In this document: positions 31,749 through 40,585 of the stretch, piece by piece
Position numbering within the stretch: position 1 is the stretch's first letter
Layout: the number at the start of each line of letters is the position of its first letter
NCBI GenBank assembly: GCA_020636215.1
Contig: JACJYG010000006.1
Coordinates: 1,116,001 to 1,180,000, forward strand
DNA length: 64,000 nt
Origin: Lewinellaceae bacterium
GTDB lineage: Bacteria > Bacteroidota > Bacteroidia > Chitinophagales > Saprospiraceae
Direction: 5' to 3'
Translations under genes and position numbers: made by a program
Notes under the pieces: model-generated
Seen by the model: the letters and a program-made list of their open reading frames with translations, nothing else
The model's database searches: none
What the model was told of the DNA's origin: nothing

Positions 31749-33176
31749 ATGACCCGAAGCATATTAGCGGTATGGATATTCCTATCCTGGCCCCTTTGGG
31801 GATTTGCGCAGGAGGGAGACAGCGTACGCATCTTCACTCAGAAAGCATTTTTCAGTTGGGTGCTGGACAATCACCCGGTGGCGCGGCAGGCGCGCCTGCT
31901 GGATACGCAGGCGGAAGCGCTGGAGCGGCTGGCGCGGGGTGGATTCGACCCTAAGTTGTACGCCGACTGGAGCCAGAAATCCTTTGACAAGAAAGAGTAT
32001 TTCGCCATTGGCGAGGGCGGGCTCAAGATTCCCACCTGGTATGGAGTGGAAGCCAAGGCGGCATACGCCATTTCCGACGGCCTCTACCTTAATCCCGAGC
32101 GCAACCTGCCGGATGCGGGGCAGGCCATTTTGGGTATCACGGCTCCCCTGGGCCGGGGGCTGGTGATCGACGACCGGCGGGCGGCCCTGCAGCAGGCCAA
32201 ACTCATGGCCCAGGCCAATGAGGCCGAAAGGCGGGCCCTGCTCAACGACCTTCTGCTGGATGCGGCCGCCGCTTACTGGGAATGGGCCGTGGCTTACAAT
32301 CAACTGCAGGTGCAGGAACAAGCCCTGGCGTTGACCCAGGTCCGTTTCGACGGTATCGTGGAAAACTTCATCCTGGGAGATAAACCGGCCATCGACACCC
32401 TGGAAACCCTTATCCTGTTGCAAACCCGGCGCGCCGATCTGATCGATGGGCGGATCGCCTACCGCAACGCTGGCCTTCGCCTGTCCAATTTCCTCTGGGA
32501 TGAAGCAGGGAACCCGCTGGAAGTGACCGGCCGGCTTCGGCCCGAGTTGCTGGCGGAATTGCCGGTGCAACTTCCAGCCCTCGGGCCTCAGGCCCTCCGG
32601 CAGGCCGCCAGCCTGACGCATCCCGATATCCGCAAGTATCAGGTGAAGCTCAGCCAGCTGGAAGTGGACCGCAAGCTGGCCGTCGAGCAGTTCAAACCCC
32701 GCCTCGATGTTGAATACAACTTCCTGGGAGATGGTACGAACTTCCTCTATGGCGCCAATGACTCCGGCCTTGGCAATCTGTTCTCTCAAAATTACAAGTG
32801 GGGCCTGAGCTTCGACTTCCCCATCCTGTTGCGCAAGGAACGAGGCAAACTTCAACTCACCAAACTGAAGGTGCTGGACACCGAATACGGCCTGCAGCAG
32901 AAGCAATTGGAGGTAGGTAACAAGATCGAGGCTTATTACAACGAGCTGGACAACCTGCGGCAGCAGATCGCTATTTCCGCTGATAATGTGCAAAACTACC
33001 AGGCGCTGCTGCGGGCGGAGGTCCAGAAGTTCGATTACGGCGAGAGCTCGATCTTCCTGATCAACACCCGGGAACAAAAGCTCATCGACGCTGAACTCAA
33101 GCTGGCGGCGCTGCGCGGGAAGTTCTTCAAGAATCTCGCCGGCCTGGAATGGGCTGCGGGGCGGCTGGGGGAATAA
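31749..33176 (+). CDS. TolC-family outer-membrane channel
   Basis: 475 residues. A signal peptide (SILAVWIFLSWPLWGFAQ) is followed by two helical repeats typical of outer-membrane efflux proteins (DNHPVARQARLLDTQAEALERLA near the N-terminus; RQAASLTHPDIRKYQVKLSQLEVDRKLA in the middle) and strand segments (LDVEYNFLGD, WGLSFDFPILLR). It completes an ABC/adaptor/channel set. The 230-base gap before it contains transposon debris, so it may rely on read-through or on its own promoter. Confidence 0.9.
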   Translation: MTRSILAVWIFLSWPLWGFAQEGDSVRIFTQKAFFSWVLDNHPVARQARLLDTQAEALERLARGGFDPKLYADWSQKSFDKKEYFAIGEGGLKIPTWYGVEAKAAYAISDGLYLNPERNLPDAGQAILGITAPLGRGLVIDDRRAALQQAKLMAQANEAERRALLNDLLLDAAAAYWEWAVAYNQLQVQEQALALTQVRFDGIVENFILGDKPAIDTLETLILLQTRRADLIDGRIAYRNAGLRLSNFLWDEAGNPLEVTGRLRPELLAELPVQLPALGPQALRQAASLTHPDIRKYQVKLSQLEVDRKLAVEQFKPRLDVEYNFLGDGTNFLYGANDSGLGNLFSQNYKWGLSFDFPILLRKERGKLQLTKLKVLDTEYGLQQKQLEVGNKIEAYYNELDNLRQQIAISADNVQNYQALLRAEVQKFDYGESSIFLINTREQKLIDAELKLAALRGKFFKNLAGLEWAAGRLGE

Positions 33177-33496
33177 GAATGGCGCTAGGGGTTCGCCGGT
33201 TCATGGCTGGATGGTTGAATGGTTAGGTATACCGGGCTTTGTCACCGTACCATCTATGGATGAATGGCTGGATGGGTGGCCGTCTCTAATGAGCCGGTTA
33301 AAAATGGTTGGATGGATGAATGGTTTAGGAATGCGAGGCTTTGTAACCACCCTATCTTATGCCCAAGCACGGCCAGGATGGTGCTGAGCTTCACAAAGTC
33401 CAATGCTGCCGGCGGTGTTTCCCGGCGGTCGGCCCTGGCGTCGTCGGAGCGTTGGCCGAGGGTGAGGTGGAAGGGTGTATTTTGGGCTCATTCTGA
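33177..33496. other. Intergenic region with degenerate ATGG-type repeats
   Basis: It contains scattered copies of a loose motif ATGGNTGGATGGTTGAATGG (around 33203-33226, 33257-33270 and 33303-33323), also seen once at about 44661-44685. The part near 33370-33470 is GC-rich with small inverted repeats (GCCGGCGGTGTTTCCCGGCGG). No gene is supported. Confidence 0.45.
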
Positions 33497-34636
33497 TTAT
33501 CTTATCCAGTCTAAATAATTTTCACTATTTACCACTTCAAATGTGGTGTTTTCATACCCCTTTTTCCATGCAATGGGCTCTTTGGCTTTTTTGTTCGGAT
33601 TCCATTTGAATTCATAGGCATGCAGCCTACCGCCTCTATCTTCAATCCAATCTATTTCTTGCTGGTCATAGGTCCGCCAAAAATAATTATAGACTAGCAT
33701 GCGGTTATACTTCTGAAATTTGATCCGCTCACTGATGATGTAATTCTCCCACAGCTTCCCAATATCATCTCTTAATTCTATGGGGTTCATATTGCCAATC
33801 AATATGTTTCTCAATCCGTTATCATAAAAGTACCATTTCTTGCCTTTTGCTATTTCTTTTCGGAGCTTTCTGCTAAAGGCATTAACGGAATGAAGCACAT
33901 ATACTTTTGACAATAAGTCTAAATATTTTTCAACTGTATTTTTACTCATCGACAATTGCGCCCCTATTTCATTGTAAGAAATTTCACCGCCTACCTGAAA
34001 AGCGATCAATCTGAGTAAGTTTAAAATTTTATCCGAGTTCCTTATATTTTCAAATTCTAATATATCCTTTAACAGATAGGCGTTGACCAGATCCTGGAGG
34101 TATTCCCGCTTCTCCGATGCATCCGCTAACTGTAATAATTCCGGATAATTACCGTATACCAATCTATGCTTAAGATTAGCTATTTTTTGTATCTCATTTT
34201 CCACCTGATCTAATTCCGCTTCGGACAAAGCAAATAGATTAAAATCCTTCTTTCTGCCGGTTAATGGTTCTCCTGTATATTTATTGATATCAAAGGCAGA
34301 GGAACCGGTAACCAATATCCTGATCCCTTCTATTTCGTCAACCATCAATTTCAGGATACTACCTACTTCTGGTATTTTCTGCGCTTCGTCAATTATCAGC
34401 GTTCTCTTGGCGCCTAAAAGGTTGACGTAACTCTGCTTACTCCTGTGCTCTAATATTTTACGGGTATCCCCGTCTTCTCCGTTCAATAATAAGTAGGGTT
34501 CGTCGAACTGTTCAATGATCTGTTTGATCAAAACGGTTTTTCCTACCCGCCGGGGCCCTAACAAAACAACAACTTTGTTAGGAACCAAACTTTTGAGAAC
34601 CTGGGCTTCAATTGCTCTTTTAAGTATTTGTTTCAT
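33497..34636 (-). CDS. AAA+ ATPase of the DUF4143 type
   Basis: 379 residues. Walker A is GPRRVGKT (27-34) and Walker B is TLIIDEAQKIPE (about 77-88). A winged-helix-like segment follows the ATPase domain (GGEISYNEIGAQLSMSKNTVEKYLDLL, about 213-239), and the C-terminal DUF4143 part has the restriction-endonuclease-like motif DWIEDRGGRLHAYEFKW. These proteins are common, often solitary and horizontally mobile; their biological role is not settled. The AT-rich codon use differs from the neighbours, which suggests transfer. Its upstream region carries two identical palindromes. Confidence 0.88.
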   Translation of the reverse strand: MKQILKRAIEAQVLKSLVPNKVVVLLGPRRVGKTVLIKQIIEQFDEPYLLLNGEDGDTRKILEHRSKQSYVNLLGAKRTLIIDEAQKIPEVGSILKLMVDEIEGIRILVTGSSAFDINKYTGEPLTGRKKDFNLFALSEAELDQVENEIQKIANLKHRLVYGNYPELLQLADASEKREYLQDLVNAYLLKDILEFENIRNSDKILNLLRLIAFQVGGEISYNEIGAQLSMSKNTVEKYLDLLSKVYVLHSVNAFSRKLRKEIAKGKKWYFYDNGLRNILIGNMNPIELRDDIGKLWENYIISERIKFQKYNRMLVYNYFWRTYDQQEIDWIEDRGGRLHAYEFKWNPNKKAKEPIAWKKGYENTTFEVVNSENYLDWIR

Positions 34637-34644
34637 TGTTTCAT

Positions 34645-34690
34645 AATTTAGCTAAATTCTGTCACTGAATAGACTAAATTTAGCTAAATT
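34645..34690. promoter_or_regulatory. Two identical 14-bp palindromes upstream of the AAA+ ATPase gene
   Basis: AATTTAGCTAAATT, a perfect palindrome, occurs at 34645-34658 and 34677-34690, 32 bp apart (three helical turns). The first begins 9 bases upstream of the start codon. The arrangement suggests cooperative binding by a dimeric repressor, possibly the gene's own winged-helix-containing product. Confidence 0.6.
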
Positions 34691-34836
34691 ATGTCAATTA
34701 CTCAATATTTGTGATGATTTTACAGTTTTGCCGTTGAATATAACCAAGGCCCACACTATTCCTTCTCCCCCTGCGATGATGGGCTCCTGCCCCCATTTCC
34801 GCCGGCAAATTCCCCGGAATTTCATACCTTGCCCTT

Positions 34837-37800
34837 ATGTCACGTTCCCGTCAATTAGCCGCCATCATGTTCACCGATATACAGGGGTATACGGCGCTCA
34901 TGCAGCAAAATGAACAAGAAGCCGTACAAGCCAGGGATAAACATCGGCGCATATTCAATGCCAGTACGGAAAAGCATAAGGGTAGGATTTTACAATACTA
35001 TGGCGACGGAACCTTAAGCATTTTCGATAGCGCTATCGATGCAGTAAAATGTGGGATCGAGATGCAGCGGGGCTTTCAGGCAGACCCCGCCATACCGGTG
35101 AGAATAGGCATCCATACCGGCGACATTATTTTCAGCGAAGAGGATATCATTGGAGATAGTGTAAATGTGGCCTCCCGGATAGAATCCCTGGCCGTTGCGG
35201 GCAGTGTTTTCATCTCGGAGAAGGTTTATGACGAGATCAAAAACCAGGAGGGCATACAGACAAGGCGGTTGAAGGCATTCAAGCTGAAGAATGTGGAAAA
35301 GCCCATTGAAGTTTATGCCATTTCCAATGAAGGGCTGGTTGTTCCCAAGCCGGAGGATATTAAAGGAAAAACGGATACTGCCCCTGCGCCGGAAAAACAG
35401 GAACAAGGCCGATCCAAGTTACAGGAAGGTGGCGCTCCATTTCTGGCCACCAAACTTTTCCTTCCTCCACCCCGGCCCAAAGCGGTCCGCCGCCCCCGCC
35501 TGACCGATCGGCTCAACGAGGGACTGCCGCACGGCAAATTGACGCTCATTTCCGCCGCCGCAGGCTTTGGTAAAACCACGCTGGCCAGCGAGTGGGCCGC
35601 CGTTTGCGAGCGGCCCATTGCCTGGTTGTCGCTGGATGAAAGAGATAGCGAGCTCAACCGCTTTCTGGCCTACCTCGTTGCTGCTTTGCAGGCCGTTGCG
35701 GAGGATATTGGAGAAGCGGTGTTGGGGATGCTCCAATCCCCGCAACCACCGTCGGCCGAATCGGCCCTGACTGCCCTGCTCAACGAAATCACTACTATAC
35801 CAAACGACTTTATCCTCGTCCTGGATGACTACCACCTCGTTGATTCCAAACCGGTTGATGACGCCCTCACTTTTCTGCTCGATCACCTGCCGCCACAGAT
35901 GCATCTGATCATTACGACCCGTGAAGACCCGCAGCTACCCCTGTCGCGTTTACGGGTTCGCGGCCAATTGACCGAACTTCGCGCCGCCGACTTGCGTTTT
36001 ACCCCCGCCGAAGCCGCCGGATTTCTTAACCAGGTGATGGGCCTAAACCTTTCGGAAGAAGACGTTGCGGCGTTGGAAGCCCGAACCGAAGGCTGGATTG
36101 CCGGCCTGCAAATGGCGGCCCTTTCCATTCAAGGGCGGGCAGATACCAACAGTTTTATCCAGGCATTCACCGGAAGTCATCGTTTTGTACTCGATTACCT
36201 GGTCGAGGAGGTGCTGCAGCGTCAACCCGAACAAGTACGAAGCTTTTTACTGCAAACTGCCATCCTGGGCCGCTTATGTGGCCCGCTGTGCGATGCCGTC
36301 ACCGGCCAGGAAGATAGCAGCCGGATGCTGGATGCCCTGGAGCGTGGCAACCTGTTCGTCCTTCCACTGGATGGCCAACGGCAGTGGTATCGCTACCACC
36401 ATCTCTTCGCGGAGGTCCTCCAGGCGCACTCGAAAGAGCAGCAAGCCGATCAGCTACCGGGCCTGCATCTGCGGGCTAGTGAATGGTATGAACATAATGG
36501 GGCGCCAGCCGATGCTATTTACCACGCTTTGGCCGCCAAGAATTTCGACCGGGCAGCGGGCCTGATCGAACTGGCCTGGCCGTCTATGGACGCGAATTTT
36601 CAGTCCGCCACCTGGCTGAGCTGGGTGAAAGCGATACCCGACGAGCTGGTCCGTCATCGTCCGGTGCTCAGTGTGGCGTATGCCTGGGCCGTTCTGAATG
36701 ATGGTGAGCTGGAGGCCGGCGAGGCCCGGCTGTGGGATGCCGAGCGATGGCTGGACCGCCCGGCTGATAACCAGAACCGCCCGGAAGCCCCATCGGGTGA
36801 AATGGCCGTTTCGGACGAAGAACAGTTTCGTTTTCTACCGGCCTCGATAGCCACTGCCCGTGCCTATATCGCTCAGTCTCAGGGCGATTTGACTGCCACC
36901 GTAAAGTATGGCCGGGAGGCGCTCACGCGCTTACCGGAAGGCGACCATATCCGGCGCGGCCCGGCGGCGGCGCTTCTGGGGTTGACCTACTGGGCGAACG
37001 GTGACCTGGAGGCCGCCCATCGGGCCCTTGCCGACGCCATGGCCAACTTTCAGATGGCCGGGAGTATCGCTTTCGCGATCAGTGGTACGTATGGACTGGC
37101 GGATATCAGGATGACACAAGGCCGTCTACGCGAAGCTATTCGAACTTATGAGCGGTCTTTACAACTCGTATCGGAACAAGGCCAAACGACGCCGCGGGGA
37201 ACAGCCGACCTGTATCTGGGCCTGGGCGATCTATACCGCGAGCGGGGCGATCTGGAAGCCGCTGCCGAGTACCTGTCGAAAAGCGAGGAACTGGGTGAGC
37301 AGGCTGCCTTACCGGATTGGCCGTGTCGCTTTTGCGTGGCCCGGGCTCGGTTGAAGGAAGCCCGGGGAAAGCTGGACGATGCGCTTAGCCTGCTCGAGGA
37401 GGCGGAACGGCAATATTTCAGGAGTCCTGTGCCGGAGGTACGCCCCATACCGGCACAGCAGGTGCGGGTATGGATTAAGCAAGGCCGGTTGGCGGAAGCG
37501 CTGGCCTGGGTGCGAGAGTGCGGCCTGTCTGTTGACGACGGGCTCAGCTTCCTTCGCGAGTTCGAGCATATCACTTTGGCCAGGGTGCTCATCGCCGGAT
37601 ATAAGAGCCGCCGCCCCGGCTGCTCCATTCAGGATGCTACAGGATTACTGGAGCGTCTACTGAAAGCGGCGGAAGAAGGAGGACGAATGGGGAGCGTGAT
37701 GGAGATTTTATTGTTACAAGCGCTCGCTTACGAGGCGCAGGGCAACATCCCTCTGGCGCTCGCGCCACTGGAGCGCGCCCTGGCCCTGGCGGAACCGGAG

Positions 37801-38172
37801 GGCTACGTTCAGATCTTCACCGACGAAGACAAACCGATGGTTCGGCTGTTGTCCGAAGCGGCTGCTCATAGGTTTATGCCGGATTATGTAGGCCGATTAC
37901 TGGCTAGAGATAAACCTGCCGAGCAGAAGCGGGAAGAAAAGCCTTTTCGGCCTCCTGCTCCCGCTGTACAACCCCTTATTGAGCCATTGAGCGAACGCGA
38001 GTTAGAAATACTGCAACTCATTGCCCAGGGGCTTTCGAATAGTGAGATCAGTGCGCGGCTTTTCCTGGCCTTGAGCACTGTCAAAGGGCACAACCGAAAT
38101 ATATTTGGCAAACTGGAGGTCCAGAGGCGCACCGAAGCGGTAGCCCGCGCCCGGGATTTGGGCCTGTTATAG
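34837..38172 (+). CDS. Class III nucleotidyl cyclase - STAND ATPase - LuxR-type HTH fusion regulator
   Basis: 1111 residues. The cyclase domain (about 1-170) has metal Asp14 (FTDIQGY) and Asp57 (YGDG), plus Asn110 and Arg114 (DSVNVASRIES); the usual adenine-selecting Lys before YGDG is Gln53. A MalT-like NTPase follows (about 210-520) with Walker A AAGFGKTT (near 241) and LVLDDYHLVD as Walker B. Helical TPR-like repeats fill about 540-1030. The C-terminal LuxR HTH (1049-1111) reads LSERELEILQLIAQGLSNSEISARL. It is inferred to couple cyclic nucleotide synthesis with ligand-gated transcription control. The gene is convergent with a cyclic-nucleotide-binding protein, 21 bases away. Confidence 0.9.
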   Translation: MSRSRQLAAIMFTDIQGYTALMQQNEQEAVQARDKHRRIFNASTEKHKGRILQYYGDGTLSIFDSAIDAVKCGIEMQRGFQADPAIPVRIGIHTGDIIFSEEDIIGDSVNVASRIESLAVAGSVFISEKVYDEIKNQEGIQTRRLKAFKLKNVEKPIEVYAISNEGLVVPKPEDIKGKTDTAPAPEKQEQGRSKLQEGGAPFLATKLFLPPPRPKAVRRPRLTDRLNEGLPHGKLTLISAAAGFGKTTLASEWAAVCERPIAWLSLDERDSELNRFLAYLVAALQAVAEDIGEAVLGMLQSPQPPSAESALTALLNEITTIPNDFILVLDDYHLVDSKPVDDALTFLLDHLPPQMHLIITTREDPQLPLSRLRVRGQLTELRAADLRFTPAEAAGFLNQVMGLNLSEEDVAALEARTEGWIAGLQMAALSIQGRADTNSFIQAFTGSHRFVLDYLVEEVLQRQPEQVRSFLLQTAILGRLCGPLCDAVTGQEDSSRMLDALERGNLFVLPLDGQRQWYRYHHLFAEVLQAHSKEQQADQLPGLHLRASEWYEHNGAPADAIYHALAAKNFDRAAGLIELAWPSMDANFQSATWLSWVKAIPDELVRHRPVLSVAYAWAVLNDGELEAGEARLWDAERWLDRPADNQNRPEAPSGEMAVSDEEQFRFLPASIATARAYIAQSQGDLTATVKYGREALTRLPEGDHIRRGPAAALLGLTYWANGDLEAAHRALADAMANFQMAGSIAFAISGTYGLADIRMTQGRLREAIRTYERSLQLVSEQGQTTPRGTADLYLGLGDLYRERGDLEAAAEYLSKSEELGEQAALPDWPCRFCVARARLKEARGKLDDALSLLEEAERQYFRSPVPEVRPIPAQQVRVWIKQGRLAEALAWVRECGLSVDDGLSFLREFEHITLARVLIAGYKSRRPGCSIQDATGLLERLLKAAEEGGRMGSVMEILLLQALAYEAQGNIPLALAPLERALALAEPEGYVQIFTDEDKPMVRLLSEAAAHRFMPDYVGRLLARDKPAEQKREEKPFRPPAPAVQPLIEPLSERELEILQLIAQGLSNSEISARLFLALSTVKGHNRNIFGKLEVQRRTEAVARARDLGLL

Positions 38173-38193
38173 GCGCTCAACAAGATATTTAGG

Positions 38194-40113
38194 TCAGCTC
38201 ACCCGAAACACATTCCGCAGATACTGCTGCACCCGTTCCACCGCAGCGAAGCAGGTTTCCAGGGTTTTTCGTTCGATCCGGGTTAGTTGTTTGGGGAAGA
38301 TATAGCGCCCTGAATCGTCGTTTTGGAAACCGTTGATGGCCCGGTAGCGCAGCAGGATCTCATAAGCCAGGGAAGCCTCGCGGAACATTTTTTTATCCGG
38401 CAGGATGGCCTCCAACTGTTCATACCGCTGGATGGTGTTGGTTGCGCCGCGAATACCATAGGCGTAGGCCAGCACTCGCGCGGCGTGGCTCAGCGGGCGC
38501 ATGGCGCGGGCTTTGAGGTCCAGAGCTCCCTTTTTGCCGTCCTGGTCTTCCAGGATAAACTTCCCGAAGAATCCCATGGATGCGGGGTGCCGCAAAGCAC
38601 TTTCGGCGAAAAAATTCAGAAAGCTGCTGCGCTCGCTGATGGTTTCCGCTAAGTGATCCGTAAGGGCGTCCGTCAGCCGGCTGTCTCCGTAGCCGGGGCG
38701 GAAATCGAAGAAGATGGAGGCGCCCGTGAGGCCTTCCGAATTGGGATAGCTGATCCAGTCGGTAAATTGTTTTTTCCAGCCGCTGAGGGGTTTCACCCAT
38801 TTGGGGTTGCTGGCCATGATGTCGCCCGGGCAGGGCGCAAAGCCGCACTGAAGCAGGATGTCCACTACACTGCCGCCCAGGCGGAGGAAATAGTTGGCGG
38901 CCAGTTCTTCCTGGCCTTCCAGCGGGTCTTCGTAAACGATGGCATTATCCTGGTCGGTACGGCGAAGCTGCTCTCCTCTGCCTTCGCTTCCAAGGGAAAG
39001 CCAGCAGAAAGAGAGGGCCGGTTTTTTCAACCCCTCCTTTTGCAGCCGTGCAAAGCTGAAGTCAAAAGCCTTTTGCAGCAAGGTGTCATTGATCTCGGTT
39101 GTCACGGCGGCGATGAAGGGGATGGATACTTCCTGGCGGAGATAGTTGTAGATCAACTCATCGGCCCGGTTGCGGATGTGAGCCAATGTTTGGATATCCC
39201 GGGCTTCCCGAAGCTTGCGGACGAGCACGGCCGGGTTGTTGCCATGCATGAGCAAAATGTCGCGCTGGGAAATGATGCCCAGGATGGGGGACTGGGCCGT
39301 ACCGTCTTCGGTCACCACCAGGTGGTCGATCTTATGTTTGCTCATGGCGATGATCAGCTGAGCGGCGGTCGCCCCTTTGCGAATGGCCACCACCGGGCTG
39401 CTCATGATCTCGCTGATGGGAGACTCCCAATTCACATTGCGTTCCGAACCGCGCCGGATAAAATCCGATTCGGTGGCGATACCGATAGGGTGGCCCTTTT
39501 CATTTACAATGATAAAGGAACCAAACGAGCGCTCTTTCATTTGTCGGGCCACCTCCCAAAGGGTCGTTTCCGCCTGCCCCTTCAGCAAGTCCTCCACCGG
39601 GTTGGGGATGAGCACATCTTCGGTGCGCATGAATAGTACCGGGTCGCGGCTCAGAAAATGGGTTTCTTTGGATTTTCCCACCTTTTCCTGCACATGGATC
39701 ACAGGTAAGCCGGCAGCAAAGCCCCTGGCAAAGAACAAGGCCACCCGGGGAAAGCGCTCCATATAATCGAGAAAAATATCCTCCGGAATTTTTATGAGGA
39801 TACTGCTGCGGGTCGCGCGGGCTGCCCCCAGGTAGGGTTTGTGGGTGAGAATGGCCCGTATGCCCAGCAGGTCTCCTTTTTTGAGGACATCGATTACCTG
39901 GGTGCTGTCTTCAAACTTTTTCAGGATCTCGAACCGGCCTTTTCTGAGTACATAGACAAAGGGCCGGGCCTCCTCTTCCTCTTCAAAAAGAAAGTCCCCT
40001 TCCACTATAGTTTCCAGGGTGGCCTGTGCGGCCAGTTCGGCCAGGTCGACCCTGGGCAGGTATAGGAAGGGGGGGTAATCCTGAAGAAATTGGGTAATTG
40101 TTTCGGCTGTCAT
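38194..40113 (-). CDS. Cyclic-nucleotide-binding / CBS-pair / DUF294 nucleotidyltransferase-like protein
   Basis: 639 residues from the ATG at 40113; an ATG at 40140 would add nine residues with no domain content. The order is a cNMP-binding fold (about 10-130, GDFLFEEEEEARPFVYVLRKGRFEILKK), two CBS motifs (about 165-290, SFGSFIIVNEKGHPIGIATESDF and HLVVTEDG...GIISQRDILL), then the DUF294 nucleotidyltransferase-like core with GSEGRGEQ and TDQDNA (near 376-390), and DUF294-C. This is a known signal-sensing architecture whose output reaction is unknown. It could read the nucleotide made by the convergent cyclase fusion. Confidence 0.9.
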   Translation of the reverse strand: MTAETITQFLQDYPPFLYLPRVDLAELAAQATLETIVEGDFLFEEEEEARPFVYVLRKGRFEILKKFEDSTQVIDVLKKGDLLGIRAILTHKPYLGAARATRSSILIKIPEDIFLDYMERFPRVALFFARGFAAGLPVIHVQEKVGKSKETHFLSRDPVLFMRTEDVLIPNPVEDLLKGQAETTLWEVARQMKERSFGSFIIVNEKGHPIGIATESDFIRRGSERNVNWESPISEIMSSPVVAIRKGATAAQLIIAMSKHKIDHLVVTEDGTAQSPILGIISQRDILLMHGNNPAVLVRKLREARDIQTLAHIRNRADELIYNYLRQEVSIPFIAAVTTEINDTLLQKAFDFSFARLQKEGLKKPALSFCWLSLGSEGRGEQLRRTDQDNAIVYEDPLEGQEELAANYFLRLGGSVVDILLQCGFAPCPGDIMASNPKWVKPLSGWKKQFTDWISYPNSEGLTGASIFFDFRPGYGDSRLTDALTDHLAETISERSSFLNFFAESALRHPASMGFFGKFILEDQDGKKGALDLKARAMRPLSHAARVLAYAYGIRGATNTIQRYEQLEAILPDKKMFREASLAYEILLRYRAINGFQNDDSGRYIFPKQLTRIERKTLETCFAAVERVQQYLRNVFRVS

Positions 40114-40222
40114 GGATGAGGTATTGGGAAAACAGGGCAAAGGTAGGGGTTCTCGGAGTACGGGTGCAAGAGGGAGGAGGAAGTATTCTCAGGGGTAGGG
40201 GCCAAAACAGTACTTTAGTAGG

Positions 40223-40254
40223 TTTACAGCAATACCGTATTGCCGATAAATTTG
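40223..40254 (+). promoter_or_regulatory. Promoter upstream of the 88-residue protein gene
   Basis: TAAATTTG at 40247-40254 is an exact TAnnTTTG box, preceded after 20 bases by TTTA (40223-40226), one base off TTTG. The expected start near 40261 leaves a leader of about 17 bases before the ATG at 40278. Confidence 0.6.
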
Positions 40255-40277
40255 CCTGTATAAAAACGTACAGCCTT

Positions 40278-40544
40278 ATGTTCAATCAACTCAATCCAAA
40301 AATAGATTCCAATCAGTCCTGGTGCTATCAAATCCGGCTCAGGGGCCATCTGGGCCCGCAATGGAAAGAATGGCTGGGGGCCCTGGACATCACCCTGGAA
40401 GAGAACGGCGACACGCTATTAACCGGCCCGGTGGCCGATCAGGCAGCCCTGCATGGCTTGCTGAAGAAGATACGCGATTTAGGTATGCCTTTACTCTCGG
40501 TCATTTGTATAGAACCCGGCCCGGCAGCGGCGTCAGATGTTTAA
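40278..40544 (+). CDS. Small conserved-looking hypothetical protein (88 aa)
   Basis: The ATG at 40278 is preferred over the longer frame from 40098 because a good promoter lies between them. The product (MFNQLNPKIDSNQSWCYQIR...) has mixed strand/helix content with the motif TLLTGPVADQAALHGLLKKIRDLGMPLLSV, a pattern I associate with small Bacteroidota proteins often encoded next to oxidoreductases. No catalytic motif is visible. It precedes the MDR oxidoreductase gene by 41 bases and is probably co-transcribed with it. Confidence 0.65.
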   Translation: MFNQLNPKIDSNQSWCYQIRLRGHLGPQWKEWLGALDITLEENGDTLLTGPVADQAALHGLLKKIRDLGMPLLSVICIEPGPAAASDV

Positions 40545-40585
40545 ACTGCTTCTCTAAATATTTTTTATCATAAATAATTTCGAAC

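Noticed and set aside
31782..33077. 431-residue minus-strand frame opposite the TolC-type gene
   Set aside because: Antisense to a clear TolC-family protein; its composition is unlike a folded protein family I recognise.
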